This document shows, piece by piece, positions 54,525 to 63,870 of a stretch of DNA of 64,000 nucleotides (positions are counted from its first letter, which is position 1; each line of letters opens with the position of its first letter). The DNA lies in contig PBAL01000029.1 in the NCBI GenBank assembly GCA_002715965.1, positions 43,039 through 107,038 on the forward strand, written 5' to 3'. This DNA is from Verrucomicrobiales bacterium. Lineage in GTDB: Bacteria; Verrucomicrobiota; Verrucomicrobiia; Limisphaerales; JAYPXF01. The translations under genes and the position numbers were made by a program. The notes under the pieces were generated by a model, which worked only from the letters and a program-made list of their open reading frames with translations, did not search any database and was not told the origin of the DNA.

Positions 54525-56306
54525 CTACATCACCTCGCTGGTTTCGATCCCTAGGATGTTGAGCCCCTGCTCAATAACCCGTGCCGTCAGATCGCAAAGA
54601 ACCAAGCGGCTTCGACGAATGGCGGCTTCGGATTTCATCACCGGACACTGTTCGAAGAACTTGCTGAACAAACCGGAAAGCTCATAGAGGTAATTGCACA
54701 GCAAATTGGGACGGTAATCCTCCCCAACCGCATCCAAGACCAGACCGAATCCAAGCAGCTTTTTCGCAAGCGCAATTTCAGCTTCTTCGCCAAGCTTGAG
54801 TAAATCCGGCTGGATCGACGCATCGTGACCGGCAGCCTCCGTTTTCCTTCGAATCCCGCAAATACGTGTGTAGGACATCTGCAGATAGGGAGCCGCGTTG
54901 CCACTGAAGGATAACATTTTATCCCAGTCGAAGACGTAGTCGCTCTGGCGATGCGGGAGCAGATCAGCATACTTCACTGCGCCGATCCCAACTATTCTGG
55001 CAATCTCGCGCTTGGCCGCCTCATCGAGTTCAGAATTCTTTTCGTCCACGATACGAAACGCGCGCTCCTCCGCCTCATTCAGCAGATCCTTCAGCTTTAC
55101 GTTGTCTCCATCACGAGTCTTCAACGGTTTCCGATCATCACCGAGAATCTTGCCAAACCATACGTGAGCAAGCTTGGCGGATGTCTCCGGTCGCCAACGC
55201 AGATACGCGGCAAACAGCTGCTGAAAGTGCTGTTGCTGGCGATCATCTGTCACATAGACGATCTCCTGCGGGTGCCACTCGGAATTACGATGCTCCAGCG
55301 TCGCGAGATCGGTTGTGGTGTAGTTGAAACCGCCGTCCTTCTTTCGAACCAACGCCGGTATACCCACCCATTCCCCGTCCTTCTGATTTAGAAACGGGTC
55401 CTGTTTCTTCGGCAAATTCCCATCACTAAACACTCCGATCGCACCGTCTGTCACACGCGCGATTCCCGTATCCAGTAGATCCTCAACGATTCCTGGCAAC
55501 TTCTCGTTGTAGAAGCTCTCACCCAGTGCATGGTCGAATTTGACCCCCAGGCGTGCATACATCTCCTCAAACTGCGTCTCAGAAAGCGCAATGAGTTTTT
55601 TCCAAACTCCGAAATTCTCTTTATCGCCTCCCTGCAATTTGACCAACTCGTCTCGAGCACGATCGGCGACCACTTTGTCCGTTTTCGTCAGTGAATTGAC
55701 CAACTTGTAGACTCGTTCGAGTTCGGGAATCGGATCCGCCTCCAGCGCAACTTGATCCAAATGCTCCTTCCACCCCACCAACAGCATCCCAAACTGCGTG
55801 CCCCAGTCGCCAATATGATTGTCGGTGATTACATTGTGACCGAGCAGTCGAAACAAGCGGGACAATGCGTCACCAAGGATGGTTGAACGTATATGCCCCA
55901 CATGCATCGACTTCGCTACGTTAGGAGAACTGAAATCGATGACGATGGTGCGCGGTTTCCGGGTCTTCTCAAAAAACAGATGTTCGCCACGAGCCGCAGC
56001 CTTGCACACGGATTCGATCCCCTCGACCTTGACATAGAAGTTGATGAATCCCGGCCCGGCGATTTCAACTTTTTCGCAGAGATCGGCGACATCCAATGCC
56101 TCAAGAACGTTGGTCGCGATCGGCCGAGGATTCGGCTTCTCGCCCTCGGCGGCCAACTTCTTGGCCAAGGGCATCACCGAGATGCACTGGTAATCACCGA
56201 ACTTGGGGTTTTGGCAGGGCCGCACGGTGATTTCGCCAACATCTGTGTCAGGAAACGCAGTAGCAAAGGCCGCGCGCAATCGTTCTTCGAGAATTGAATG
56301 AAGCAC
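54525..56306 (-). CDS. argS: Arginine--tRNA ligase
   Basis: The 593-residue class I synthetase has the HIGH-type motif HVGH at 135-138 within SSPNVAKSMHVGHIRSTILG, the N-terminal Add-1 domain (VRPCQNPKFGDYQCISVMPL), KTRDGDNVKLKDLLNEAEER in place of KMSKS, and the DALR anticodon-binding domain at the C-terminus (NYLYELSGLFSKFFEQCPVM). Length is normal. It follows the EIIA gene by 16 bases on the same strand. Confidence 0.97.
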   Translation of the reverse strand: MLHSILEERLRAAFATAFPDTDVGEITVRPCQNPKFGDYQCISVMPLAKKLAAEGEKPNPRPIATNVLEALDVADLCEKVEIAGPGFINFYVKVEGIESVCKAAARGEHLFFEKTRKPRTIVIDFSSPNVAKSMHVGHIRSTILGDALSRLFRLLGHNVITDNHIGDWGTQFGMLLVGWKEHLDQVALEADPIPELERVYKLVNSLTKTDKVVADRARDELVKLQGGDKENFGVWKKLIALSETQFEEMYARLGVKFDHALGESFYNEKLPGIVEDLLDTGIARVTDGAIGVFSDGNLPKKQDPFLNQKDGEWVGIPALVRKKDGGFNYTTTDLATLEHRNSEWHPQEIVYVTDDRQQQHFQQLFAAYLRWRPETSAKLAHVWFGKILGDDRKPLKTRDGDNVKLKDLLNEAEERAFRIVDEKNSELDEAAKREIARIVGIGAVKYADLLPHRQSDYVFDWDKMLSFSGNAAPYLQMSYTRICGIRRKTEAAGHDASIQPDLLKLGEEAEIALAKKLLGFGLVLDAVGEDYRPNLLCNYLYELSGLFSKFFEQCPVMKSEAAIRRSRLVLCDLTARVIEQGLNILGIETSEVM

Positions 56307-56322
56307 CGTCGAAACAGCGAAC

Positions 56323-56790
56323 TCAGTCCGCCGGGGAGAAGTTCTTGATGATGTCCCAGATCTGCACCGAGTCCTCAGCCGCAGCCAGCTTGGATTGGAA
56401 ATCCTTGTCGCGAAAGACCTTCGCGATATCGCGCAGCGTGTGGAGATGTTTCTGGAACTGACCCTGCGGAACGAGGAACAACATCACCATGGTAACCGGT
56501 TCGCTATCCAAGGCCTCAAAGTTAATGCCTTTGGACGATCGCCCGAAAGCACCAACGGCCGTGTCGATCAGGTCGGTGGAAGCATGAGGAATCCCGATCC
56601 CCGAACCGATGCCCGTGCTCATGGAAGATTCGCGCTTTCGCACGATCGCCTCGATTTCCGGACGTTTTTTTTCCAAGATCTGGCCCTTGGCCATCAACAG
56701 ATCCAGCAGTTCGGTGATCGTTTCCCACCGGTCACTCGCCTGGAGTTCCGGCACGATCAGCTCCTCGGATAGAATTTCACCAAGTAACAT
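56323..56790 (-). CDS. PTS EIIA type 2 domain protein (PtsN-like)
   Basis: The protein has 155 residues from the ATG at 56790; an upstream Met at 56838 gives an unlikely extension. It is a fructose-type EIIA with the phosphorylatable histidine H69 in GSGIGIPHASTDLIDT. The remaining blocks (ETITELLDLLMAKGQILEKK, EPVTMVMLFLVPQGQFQKHL, TLRDIAKVFRDKDFQSKLAA) fit. No EIIB, EIIC or HPr is adjacent, so a regulatory role as in the nitrogen PTS is more likely than sugar transport. It precedes argS. Confidence 0.9.
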   Translation of the reverse strand: MLLGEILSEELIVPELQASDRWETITELLDLLMAKGQILEKKRPEIEAIVRKRESSMSTGIGSGIGIPHASTDLIDTAVGAFGRSSKGINFEALDSEPVTMVMLFLVPQGQFQKHLHTLRDIAKVFRDKDFQSKLAAAEDSVQIWDIIKNFSPAD

Positions 56791-56838
56791 AGGCAACAAA
56801 TGCGCGCTTGTTTTCGGGATTTGGGGCAGTGAAAGCAA

Positions 56839-57072
56839 GTGTGAATTGGAACGAACTCAGATCACAGTTTGAATGCTTGAAACTTATTGGAATCCACCGG
56901 GAAATGCTGAAACTCGACCACGATGGAATTCAATCTCAGAAAGCCAATGACCACGATCACAAGTTTTCGTGGATTTCGCGTGTTTGATGGGCAAAACGCG
57001 CAGTCGAATCTGGCCGCCGGGCGAAACCACTTGCAAACGTCTCCGTAGTTTGGATTAGAATCCACCTCCGGC
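56839..57072. other. Gap before tRNA-Val with a possible dispersed repeat
   Basis: The only recognisable sequence is GTTTTCGTGGATTTCGCGTG and a few following bases at 56963-56990, similar in kind to the TTTCGTGTGTTTAGTG copy at 49678-49697. No gene or promoter is convincing. Confidence 0.4.
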
Positions 57073-57148
57073 GGGCGAATGGCGCAGTGGCTAGCGCAGC
57101 TGTCTTACACACAGTAGGTCGGGGGTTCGAGTCCCTCTTCGCCCACCA
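57073..57148 (+). tRNA. tRNA-Val (anticodon TAC)
   Basis: A full cloverleaf can be drawn. The acceptor pairs GGGCGAA with TTCGCCC, then discriminator A and an encoded CCA end. The D arm is TGGCGCAGTGGCTAGCGCA. The anticodon stem is GCTGT/ACAGT around the loop CTTACAC, with TAC at positions 34-36, and the T arm is GGGGG-TTCGAGT-CCCTC. The length is 76 bases including CCA. Confidence 0.97.
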
Positions 57149-57204
57149 CCCCCCCCTCACAACTCTCGGTTTACAAAGCCGACAGCCTTGGCAAAGCTCG
57201 GCCC

Positions 57205-58191
57205 GTGCAACGAATTCTCCTCCTCGTGACATTCTTGCTGTTGACGAATGGTTCTGCCGGCGAACTCCCCGATGGAATCCGAACGCGGACCGTATTGAAT
57301 TACCCCGACTGTCTGGAACTCTTCAACGACACAACATCGGTCACCTTGGGGCATCATGTCGGCGGGCGCGTTCTCAGTTTTCAATTGAATGGAAAAGAGG
57401 CACTCTACCTGGATCCGGCTGAATCCGATTGGAAAACCGCCAAGCGAAAACTCGTCACTGCCGGACGATTCGACATCGGTCCCGAATACAAGATCCCGAA
57501 ACGGGATGCACTTTGGATCAGACCTTGGAAAGCCAAACCCATAGGGCCGCGAGCCGTCCGGATGAACAGTGCTTTTGAACCAGTCACCGGCGTCCGACTC
57601 ATCCGTGAGTTCCGCCTGTCCGCCAAAGGCACGCACTTGAGCTGCCGACAAATCATCCGCAACGAATCCAAGACCACCCGGCACTGGTGTCATTGGAGCC
57701 GGACCTTCGCCAAACATGGTGGCATCGGAATCGTGCCCGTCGGGCAGCTCAGCAAATTTCCAAACAACTACGTGATGTATGAAGGTCGTGGCCTCATCAA
57801 CGCACGTCCGAAGGACAACAACATTCAACTCGTCGACAACTACCTGCTCGTCAAGGACGTCCCGAAGTTCCCCAAGCTCGGATTCGACTCCATGGTCGGC
57901 TGGTTTGCCTATCAGATGAAACACGACCTCCTGTTTGTGAAGAAATACGACACATTCCCCAACCGCCCGTACAACGAGGTGGCAGGGCTGACGATCTCCA
58001 TCTGGTATCCCCCATCAGAAAAGATCGATGCCGTCGAACTTGAACCCATCGGTCCCATGAATAACATCCCATCCGGTGGCCAGGCAGAATTCACCGAACA
58101 CTGGTATCTCCTCGAACGCGATTACCCCAAGACGGTGGACAAAGCGTATTTGAAAACCATCGAGAAACGCATCCACCAACTCCACGACTGA
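57205..58191 (+). CDS. Secreted DUF4380-like (aldose-epimerase-fold) protein
   Basis: The protein has 328 residues from a GTG at 57205, which places a signal peptide (ILLLVTFLLLTNGSAG) at the start. The body reads like a beta-rich sugar-mutarotase-type domain: SVTLGHHVGGRVLSFQLNGK, GIGIVPVGQLSKFPNNYVMY, FPKLGFDSMVGWFAYQMKHD and a C-terminal FTEHWYLLERDYPKTV. This is the DUF4380 pattern. Function unknown; binding of an external carbohydrate is plausible. It starts 57 bases after the tRNA and precedes the ceramidase-like gene by 59. Confidence 0.75.
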   Translation: MQRILLLVTFLLLTNGSAGELPDGIRTRTVLNYPDCLELFNDTTSVTLGHHVGGRVLSFQLNGKEALYLDPAESDWKTAKRKLVTAGRFDIGPEYKIPKRDALWIRPWKAKPIGPRAVRMNSAFEPVTGVRLIREFRLSAKGTHLSCRQIIRNESKTTRHWCHWSRTFAKHGGIGIVPVGQLSKFPNNYVMYEGRGLINARPKDNNIQLVDNYLLVKDVPKFPKLGFDSMVGWFAYQMKHDLLFVKKYDTFPNRPYNEVAGLTISIWYPPSEKIDAVELEPIGPMNNIPSGGQAEFTEHWYLLERDYPKTVDKAYLKTIEKRIHQLHD

Positions 58192-58250
58192 TCAACTTTC
58201 GCAACACAGTCGGCCGGCCTGTGCCGCACAACCAACCAGAATACTCACTC

Positions 58251-59657
58251 ATGAAACGAATCCTCCCACTTCTCGCCTTAACGCTCCTCCCCTTCACCAC
58301 CCAAGCCGCACTCCAAGCAGGCGCAGCCGCAGTGGACATCACTCCACGAGTCTTCCCGGTGAACATGCCCGGCGGTTTCCGCGCCAACTACGCCACCAAT
58401 GCCCATGACCCCCTGCACGCACGCACCCTCGTCTTCTCGGATGGCAAGACGACCATCGCCATGATCGTCGCGGACACCATCAGCGGTTCGACCGAAGCCC
58501 TCGACGAAGCCAAGGCGATTGCCTCCTCCAAGACCGGCATTGCCACCAATCACATTCTCTTCGCGGCAACCCATACCCATAGCGGTGTTCGCACCAGCTA
58601 CAAGACCGGCCCCGAACCAGAAGTCGCCTATCGCAAACGCTTTGTTGCAGGCGTCGCGGAATCAATCATCAAAGCTCACAGCGCTTTGCAACCCGCTCAG
58701 GTCGGCGCAGCCAAACACCCGCTCCCCGAAGAAGTCTTCAACCGCCGTTGGCACCTCAAGCCCGGCAAAATGCCGCTCAATCCTTTCGGCAAGATGGACA
58801 TAGTGAAGATGAACCCAGGACGCAGCCCGGATGTACTCGACCGCGCAGCCGGCCCCACTGACCCGGACGTCATGATCATCTCCGTCCAGAACACTCGACG
58901 TCGACCGCTCGCCCTCTTCGCCAACTACGCACTTCACTACATCGGTGCAACCCCGCGCGGACAAGTTTCTGCCGACTACTTCGGCGAGTTCGCACGCCTC
59001 ATGCCCGCGCGCCTGCGTGGTGACAAAAACTTCGTCGCCATGCTTTCCAACGGCGCATCTGGTGACATCAACAACATTCCTTTCACAGTCGTTCGTCCAC
59101 CGCGCGAACCCTTCGAGCAAGTTCGTATCGTTGCCAGCAAGACCGCCGACGCGGCCTGGTTCGCATCAAAAAAAATCCGCAGCTACGAGCGTGACGCCTC
59201 TGTCTCCATGGTGGAGCGCAAAATTCGCCTGGATTACCGCAAACCATCCGAACAACAGATCGCTGAAGCGAAGAAGGTTCTCGCAACCAAGAATAAAGAC
59301 GAACTCGCAAGGCTTCCGCGGCTGGCCCAGAACTACGCCAGCCGAACCATCCAGGCTTCCGAACGATCCGGCCAGCTAACCATCAAGCTCCAGGCGATCC
59401 GGATTGGCGACATCGCTGTCGTTGGGATTCCGTTCGAGACCTTCGTTGAGATCGGCTTGGAGCTCAAAGCCAAGAGTCCCTTCGAACAAACCATGGTCAT
59501 CGGTCTCGCCAACGGTCGCCACGGCTACCTGCCCACCCCGGAACAACACAAGCTGGGCGGCTACGAAACCTGGCTCGGCACCAGCATCGTCCAGGAAGAC
59601 GCCTCCGCCATCATCATCCGCAATCTCCTGGAAATGCTTGCGGAGTTGAAGAAGTAG
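58251..59657 (+). CDS. Secreted neutral/alkaline-ceramidase-N-domain protein
   Basis: The protein has 468 residues from the ATG at 58251 with a signal peptide (ILPLLALTLLPFTTQAAL). The ceramidase-like N-terminal fold is shown by QAGAAAVDITPRVFPVNMPG, LFAATHTHSGVRTSYKTG with the zinc histidines, ALFANYALHYIGATPRGQVS and FVAMLSNGASGDINNIPF. Real ceramidases are longer and carry a C-terminal Ig-like domain absent here; PVC genomes hold many of these shorter relatives of unknown substrate. It follows the DUF4380-like gene and could be co-transcribed. Confidence 0.88.
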   Translation: MKRILPLLALTLLPFTTQAALQAGAAAVDITPRVFPVNMPGGFRANYATNAHDPLHARTLVFSDGKTTIAMIVADTISGSTEALDEAKAIASSKTGIATNHILFAATHTHSGVRTSYKTGPEPEVAYRKRFVAGVAESIIKAHSALQPAQVGAAKHPLPEEVFNRRWHLKPGKMPLNPFGKMDIVKMNPGRSPDVLDRAAGPTDPDVMIISVQNTRRRPLALFANYALHYIGATPRGQVSADYFGEFARLMPARLRGDKNFVAMLSNGASGDINNIPFTVVRPPREPFEQVRIVASKTADAAWFASKKIRSYERDASVSMVERKIRLDYRKPSEQQIAEAKKVLATKNKDELARLPRLAQNYASRTIQASERSGQLTIKLQAIRIGDIAVVGIPFETFVEIGLELKAKSPFEQTMVIGLANGRHGYLPTPEQHKLGGYETWLGTSIVQEDASAIIIRNLLEMLAELKK

Positions 59658-59799
59658 TTACGATTTCCCGCCCCTCGAACAAATTCCGTCACAAAACCGT
59701 CTTCCCCGACAAGGAAAAGAAAACGACCGCTATGGACGGAAGAATCGATGATTCAACGCGACGAGTAACGCGGTAAAACTCCCGAGCGCGCAATCATCC

Positions 59800-60015
59800 A
59801 TGCTGCTCAACGCAGGTTCCGCCCCCATCCTCTTCACTGCAATTACCACCTTCTTCGGCCTCGCACCAATGATGTTTGAAACCAGCATCCAGGCTCAGTT
59901 CCTCGCGCCAATGGCCATTGCTCTGGGGATGGGAACATTGGTCTCCGCAGTGGTCGCCATGACGCCTTTCCCCGCGAGCATGACAATCGCCGAACGCCCG
60001 CTGCGGAGGCTTTAA
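59800..60015 (+). pseudogene. C-terminal relic of an RND efflux transporter
   Basis: [40 protein letters not shown] and [15 protein letters not shown] match the last transmembrane repeats of an AcrB/MexF-type protein (TxxTTxxGLxPxLxExSxQAQFLxPMAIxLGxG). Only about 70 of roughly 1000 codons remain, there is no upstream homologous sequence, and the next genes are unrelated. Confidence 0.7.
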
Positions 60016-60043
60016 TGGAAATTCTACTCTCGTCCCATTTGAA

Positions 60044-60357
60044 TCAGTCCAACTGACTGAAGGCCGGAAGATAGTCACTCGCATACCTCGGCGCACGAAA
60101 CACGCTGCCCCTTCCACCGCCACCTCCGCGCTTTCCTTTGCCCTTCCCCCACCCTCGCTCTGGCTCTCGGCTGCGCTGTCCACCACCAACACCCATCAAT
60201 TCGGCAACTTTGAGTTCCCAGATTCTCTTCCCTTGTGGTGTCACCTCAAAGAGCCACCCCTGCTCACCGGAACAAGCGAGTGTGTTCCTGTCCGGCAAAC
60301 GCTGCGCACGCACACCACACGTTGGAAGTGTAATCCACCCCGACTACTTGAAGGGAT
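60044..60357 (-). pseudogene. C-terminal relic of an arylsulfotransferase-like protein
   Basis: Reading leftwards, RAQRLPDRNTLACSGEQGWL, FEVTPQGKRIWELKVAELMG and the end APRYASDYLPAFSQLD correspond to the end of arylsulfotransferase/ASST-type beta-propeller proteins (RLPDGNTLxxxGxxGRxFEVTPxGxxVWEY...RY). The Gly/Lys/Arg-rich segment in the middle (GKGKGKRGGGGGRG) is low complexity. No start or N-terminal five-sixths are present. The relic borders the end of the ccsA-like gene. Confidence 0.6.
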
Positions 60358-62634
60358 TCAAGCTTTAAATCCGGCAGGTTTGAGTTTGCCCCGCTTGACG
60401 CTCAGCCAACTTCCGAAAGGAAGCCCGCCGATGGCGATGAGGGCGAATTGGCTGAGACTGAAGATGGCGAGCCACTTGAAAGCCGCGTCCATAAACCCAT
60501 AACTGTGCAGGCCGATGCCGAGCATGTTCACGCCGAACCAACTGAAAGCGGTGACAACGTTCCCGAAGATAGCGCAGTTCATGAGGCCACGATCACGTAT
60601 CATCCCACCCCAGCGGAGGTGAAGGATTGTGGCATTCCAAATAACGATCAGCAGCGCGCCGTTCTCCTTCGGGTCCCAGCCCCAGAATCGTCCCCAGGAG
60701 TAATCCGCCCAGAGTCCGCCGAGAACCGTTCCGACGAAGCTGAAGAGGGTCGCGAAACAGACGATTCCGTAAACCATGCGAACCAAGGACTTGGCGGTAT
60801 CGTCGTCCAGCGAAGACGTGAAGATTCCACGCAGCAAATAGATTATGGCAAGGAAACCGGCGAGGAACGTTGCCGCGTATCCAATCGTGATGATGGTCAC
60901 ATGTGTCGCGAGCCAGAAGTTGGTATCCAAGACCGCGCGCATCATCTCCATGGTATCCCCTTCCATTGCAAGATGGTGGGCGATGATGAGAGTCGTGTAG
61001 CCGACACTTGCTGAGGTCACGATCCCGACGCCGTTCTTGAAGACCCATTCCAGCAGGATGCCCAACAACACGGCAGCCCAGCCGACAAAAATCGCCGAAG
61101 AGTAGAGATTGGTCACCGGTGCATAGCCGCTGATGACCATCCGGTAAATCAGACCGGCAGTATGCACAACTACTCCGAGCGTAATAAGCTGGAGACTGGC
61201 CTTGCGCCAGGTCTCGGTCATCCGCAACCAGAAGACCAGGGCGAACAACAATGCGATGATGTAGGCATACATCGCGTTCTTGAAGGGGAGGAATTTGTTG
61301 AAGATATACTCACTCCGCCCCTTCTCGACAGAATTCGGCATCTTGGAATTCAGGAGCCCGGTGTAATCCACTACCGCGGAATTGAATGCGGCAATATCGC
61401 CGTTGGCGTAAGCGGACACGATCTTCGCGTAGCTACGAATCGGTGCGGACACGCCCTGTGCGCGGATTGAATCCATCAACGATTTGCCAATGTTCGACCA
61501 ATTATCAGAATCGGTCGCGAAGTCTGCTGGGGGGATGATCAAGGGGTGCGCCTGATTGGCCTGCGCGAGGTAGCGCGATGCAAAGGCCATAACCCGACCG
61601 GCAGCGTTCGTATCGAATTCCTGACCGGTCTGTTGACGATTGAGAGCCTGCATGGCCGTCGGAAGCAACGTGGCAAAGTCTTCAATTTCTTTCGCAAAAT
61701 CCCCGTTCCAATCGTTCTGCCAGATCTTCTTTACATCTTGGTAAGTGCGGATCTTGTCGCCGATGGGTCGCACGACGAGAAAGCGATTGGATACCGTAGT
61801 AAACCGATCATAGGTTTCCTGGGGATGATTTGAGGACATCTCCAAGCGGCCCAGCAACTGGCCGAACTCCGCACGCAGGCGCTCATGTTCGGCAACTATG
61901 TCATCCGCCACAGGCTCGATCTCCTTGAATGAGAAAAGCGGTCCGGGACCAATTCCAAGTTCCTCGGATTTGTCAGGATCAGGGTGGAAGAACTGTTTGA
62001 CCTCGTCATCAATCACCATCGACGGACGAGCGCTTTCACGCAGGCGTTCGTAGAGTTGCACGGCGCGCACCAGGGTCATTACCGATTTCTGATAAGGCGT
62101 CCGGCGCTCGGCCTTCTCCTGCGAAATCACGCGAGCTTCCGTCTCTACCCGCTGCATGTGCGGACGGAGCTGATTGTAGGTGTAGTAGCGAAGACCGGAG
62201 CGATCCACCCCGGTTTCAGTCAACTCAAGTTCACCAAGCAGTTCGGGATGATGAATTCGGAAGACGTAGCGATTGTCGGCGGCCGAGGGTTTGGAGAACA
62301 ATTCCAGCAACCACTCGGTGGCATAGAGTTTCTTGGGCCGCTTGCTGAACTGGTACCACTTGCGTTCGGAAAGGCCGCCTTCCAAGTCCTCCCATTTCCC
62401 CCACTTGCCCCCTGCCCCATTGCCTTCGAGCGGAACTTTGGTCGTGCCTCGAATGATCAACAGGTTGTTTCGCGCGACGGAGTCAATTGGTTGGAGGCGT
62501 CCGCCGAGCAGCACGGGCAACCGGCCGAAGTCGTGCAGTTTGAATTCGCCTTCCTTGTCCTTCTTGGGGACGAGCGAGCCGACGATCTTCAAGGCGATCA
62601 ATGCGGTCAACAACCAGGGCCAGTGCTTTTTCAT
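60358..62634 (-). CDS. Cytochrome c biogenesis protein CcsA/ResC-like
   Basis: The 758-residue protein has one N-terminal helix (HWPWLLTALIALKIVGSLVP), a large soluble region (about 25-445) with no recognised domain, then about eight membrane helices with the tryptophan-rich heme-handling motif WGRFWGWDPKENGALLIVIW and conserved histidines (TLIIAHHLAMEGD, HLRWGGMIRDRG). In the system II pathway CcsA and ResB deliver heme to apocytochrome c outside the membrane. It overlaps the ResB gene by ATGA. The long soluble N-terminal part is a variant of the family. Confidence 0.92.
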   Translation of the reverse strand: MKKHWPWLLTALIALKIVGSLVPKKDKEGEFKLHDFGRLPVLLGGRLQPIDSVARNNLLIIRGTTKVPLEGNGAGGKWGKWEDLEGGLSERKWYQFSKRPKKLYATEWLLELFSKPSAADNRYVFRIHHPELLGELELTETGVDRSGLRYYTYNQLRPHMQRVETEARVISQEKAERRTPYQKSVMTLVRAVQLYERLRESARPSMVIDDEVKQFFHPDPDKSEELGIGPGPLFSFKEIEPVADDIVAEHERLRAEFGQLLGRLEMSSNHPQETYDRFTTVSNRFLVVRPIGDKIRTYQDVKKIWQNDWNGDFAKEIEDFATLLPTAMQALNRQQTGQEFDTNAAGRVMAFASRYLAQANQAHPLIIPPADFATDSDNWSNIGKSLMDSIRAQGVSAPIRSYAKIVSAYANGDIAAFNSAVVDYTGLLNSKMPNSVEKGRSEYIFNKFLPFKNAMYAYIIALLFALVFWLRMTETWRKASLQLITLGVVVHTAGLIYRMVISGYAPVTNLYSSAIFVGWAAVLLGILLEWVFKNGVGIVTSASVGYTTLIIAHHLAMEGDTMEMMRAVLDTNFWLATHVTIITIGYAATFLAGFLAIIYLLRGIFTSSLDDDTAKSLVRMVYGIVCFATLFSFVGTVLGGLWADYSWGRFWGWDPKENGALLIVIWNATILHLRWGGMIRDRGLMNCAIFGNVVTAFSWFGVNMLGIGLHSYGFMDAAFKWLAIFSLSQFALIAIGGLPFGSWLSVKRGKLKPAGFKA

Positions 62635-63869
62635 GCGGGTTTACGTTTCTTGGCGAATTTCACCAGATGGATCAAAAACTGAATGACCAGCCCCAGGCCA
62701 ACGATCCCGCAACCGAGGTATGGCGCGAGCCAACTGGGATTCTGAACCACCTGCAAAGTCGAAGTCGATTTCAATCCGCGACTCGCCATCATTTCACCGG
62801 CTGCCATCTGGTATTGGTAATAGGTCTTACCCGCGTAGCGAAGCGGATTGTTCATGAAGATCTTGGTCTCGCGATTCTCACCACTCACAGAATCTTCTAT
62901 GCGAACCACGCTCGAGAAATTTCGCGGAATCTCCGTGCCTTTGTATTTGTCATGCTTGGCCTCAAGCAGCGTGATGGAATAGGGCGTATAGTAGCGTTTG
63001 AAACGGAACGCGATCTCCCATTGGTTGCCATCATGATCGTGGTGGAATTGTCGACGCGCCAAGCTCGGCGTGGAAAACCACGTGCCATGTCCGTGCCCGC
63101 TATCGAGGACCTCGACCACAACAGCCGGGATATCACGCGCATCCATCGCGGTCGCAGCCGGGATCGACTTGACGTAAACGCGCGGACCAATTCCCTGAGT
63201 CGCGTCAACCTTCATGTAGCCAGGCGCATCCGATCCGCTGATGTCTGAGCTCTTCCAATACTCGGTAACTTTCAGCTGAAAGGGCATCTCCGGATGAGAA
63301 ATGACCTTTCCAACCTTCAGTTTGGATTCGGGAATCGAAATCACACGATTGGAGTTTTCGCCGATTTTGACAACGGCCAATTCGTTCTTGCGGGCGTCAA
63401 TCGAGTAGTTCTTGGTCTGCCCTTCCTCCAGGCGAAGATTGCTCTCCTTGGCAAACATGTCCGTGAACAGCTGACCGACGAGCAGGAGGATGATTCCGGC
63501 GTGGGTCAGGAAGATGCCCGACTTGGCCTTGGTCCACTTGAACTTGGTGAAATGTGTCGCAATGAGATTGATGAGCAGAACGGAACCGAGGAGATACCCA
63601 CCGGGGAACACCGGAACCCATTGCGCCTGTAATACCTGCGCACCGGTCGAAGGCGTCATATAAACTCCGAACATCTGGAGGGTCTTTTTCACGGACGCCC
63701 ACATGGCGGCCCAGTCGATGAAGAAGCTGTGGAAGAAGCGTTCCTGCGAGATATAGAGCCCGAGGGGGTCCTGAGCCATCGTCCCGAAGAACACGACCAC
63801 GAGGCTGCACAATAGGCAAACCACGGTCAACTTCAGGGAGGTGATGAGCTTGATGAACTTGTCAATCAT
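62631..63869 (-). CDS. Cytochrome c biogenesis protein ResB
   Basis: The 412-residue protein has three N-terminal helices (LTVVCLLCSLVVVFFGTMAQ, GYLLGSVLLINLIATHFTKF and THAGIILLLVGQLFTDMFA), a large extracytoplasmic beta domain and one C-terminal helix (LGCGIVGLGLVIQFLIHLVK). This matches ResB/Ccs1 of cytochrome c maturation system II. The ATG at 63869 lies one base after the stop of the preceding gene, and its own stop overlaps the CcsA gene's start. Confidence 0.93.
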   Translation of the reverse strand: MIDKFIKLITSLKLTVVCLLCSLVVVFFGTMAQDPLGLYISQERFFHSFFIDWAAMWASVKKTLQMFGVYMTPSTGAQVLQAQWVPVFPGGYLLGSVLLINLIATHFTKFKWTKAKSGIFLTHAGIILLLVGQLFTDMFAKESNLRLEEGQTKNYSIDARKNELAVVKIGENSNRVISIPESKLKVGKVISHPEMPFQLKVTEYWKSSDISGSDAPGYMKVDATQGIGPRVYVKSIPAATAMDARDIPAVVVEVLDSGHGHGTWFSTPSLARRQFHHDHDGNQWEIAFRFKRYYTPYSITLLEAKHDKYKGTEIPRNFSSVVRIEDSVSGENRETKIFMNNPLRYAGKTYYQYQMAAGEMMASRGLKSTSTLQVVQNPSWLAPYLGCGIVGLGLVIQFLIHLVKFAKKRKPA

Positions 63870-63870
63870 C

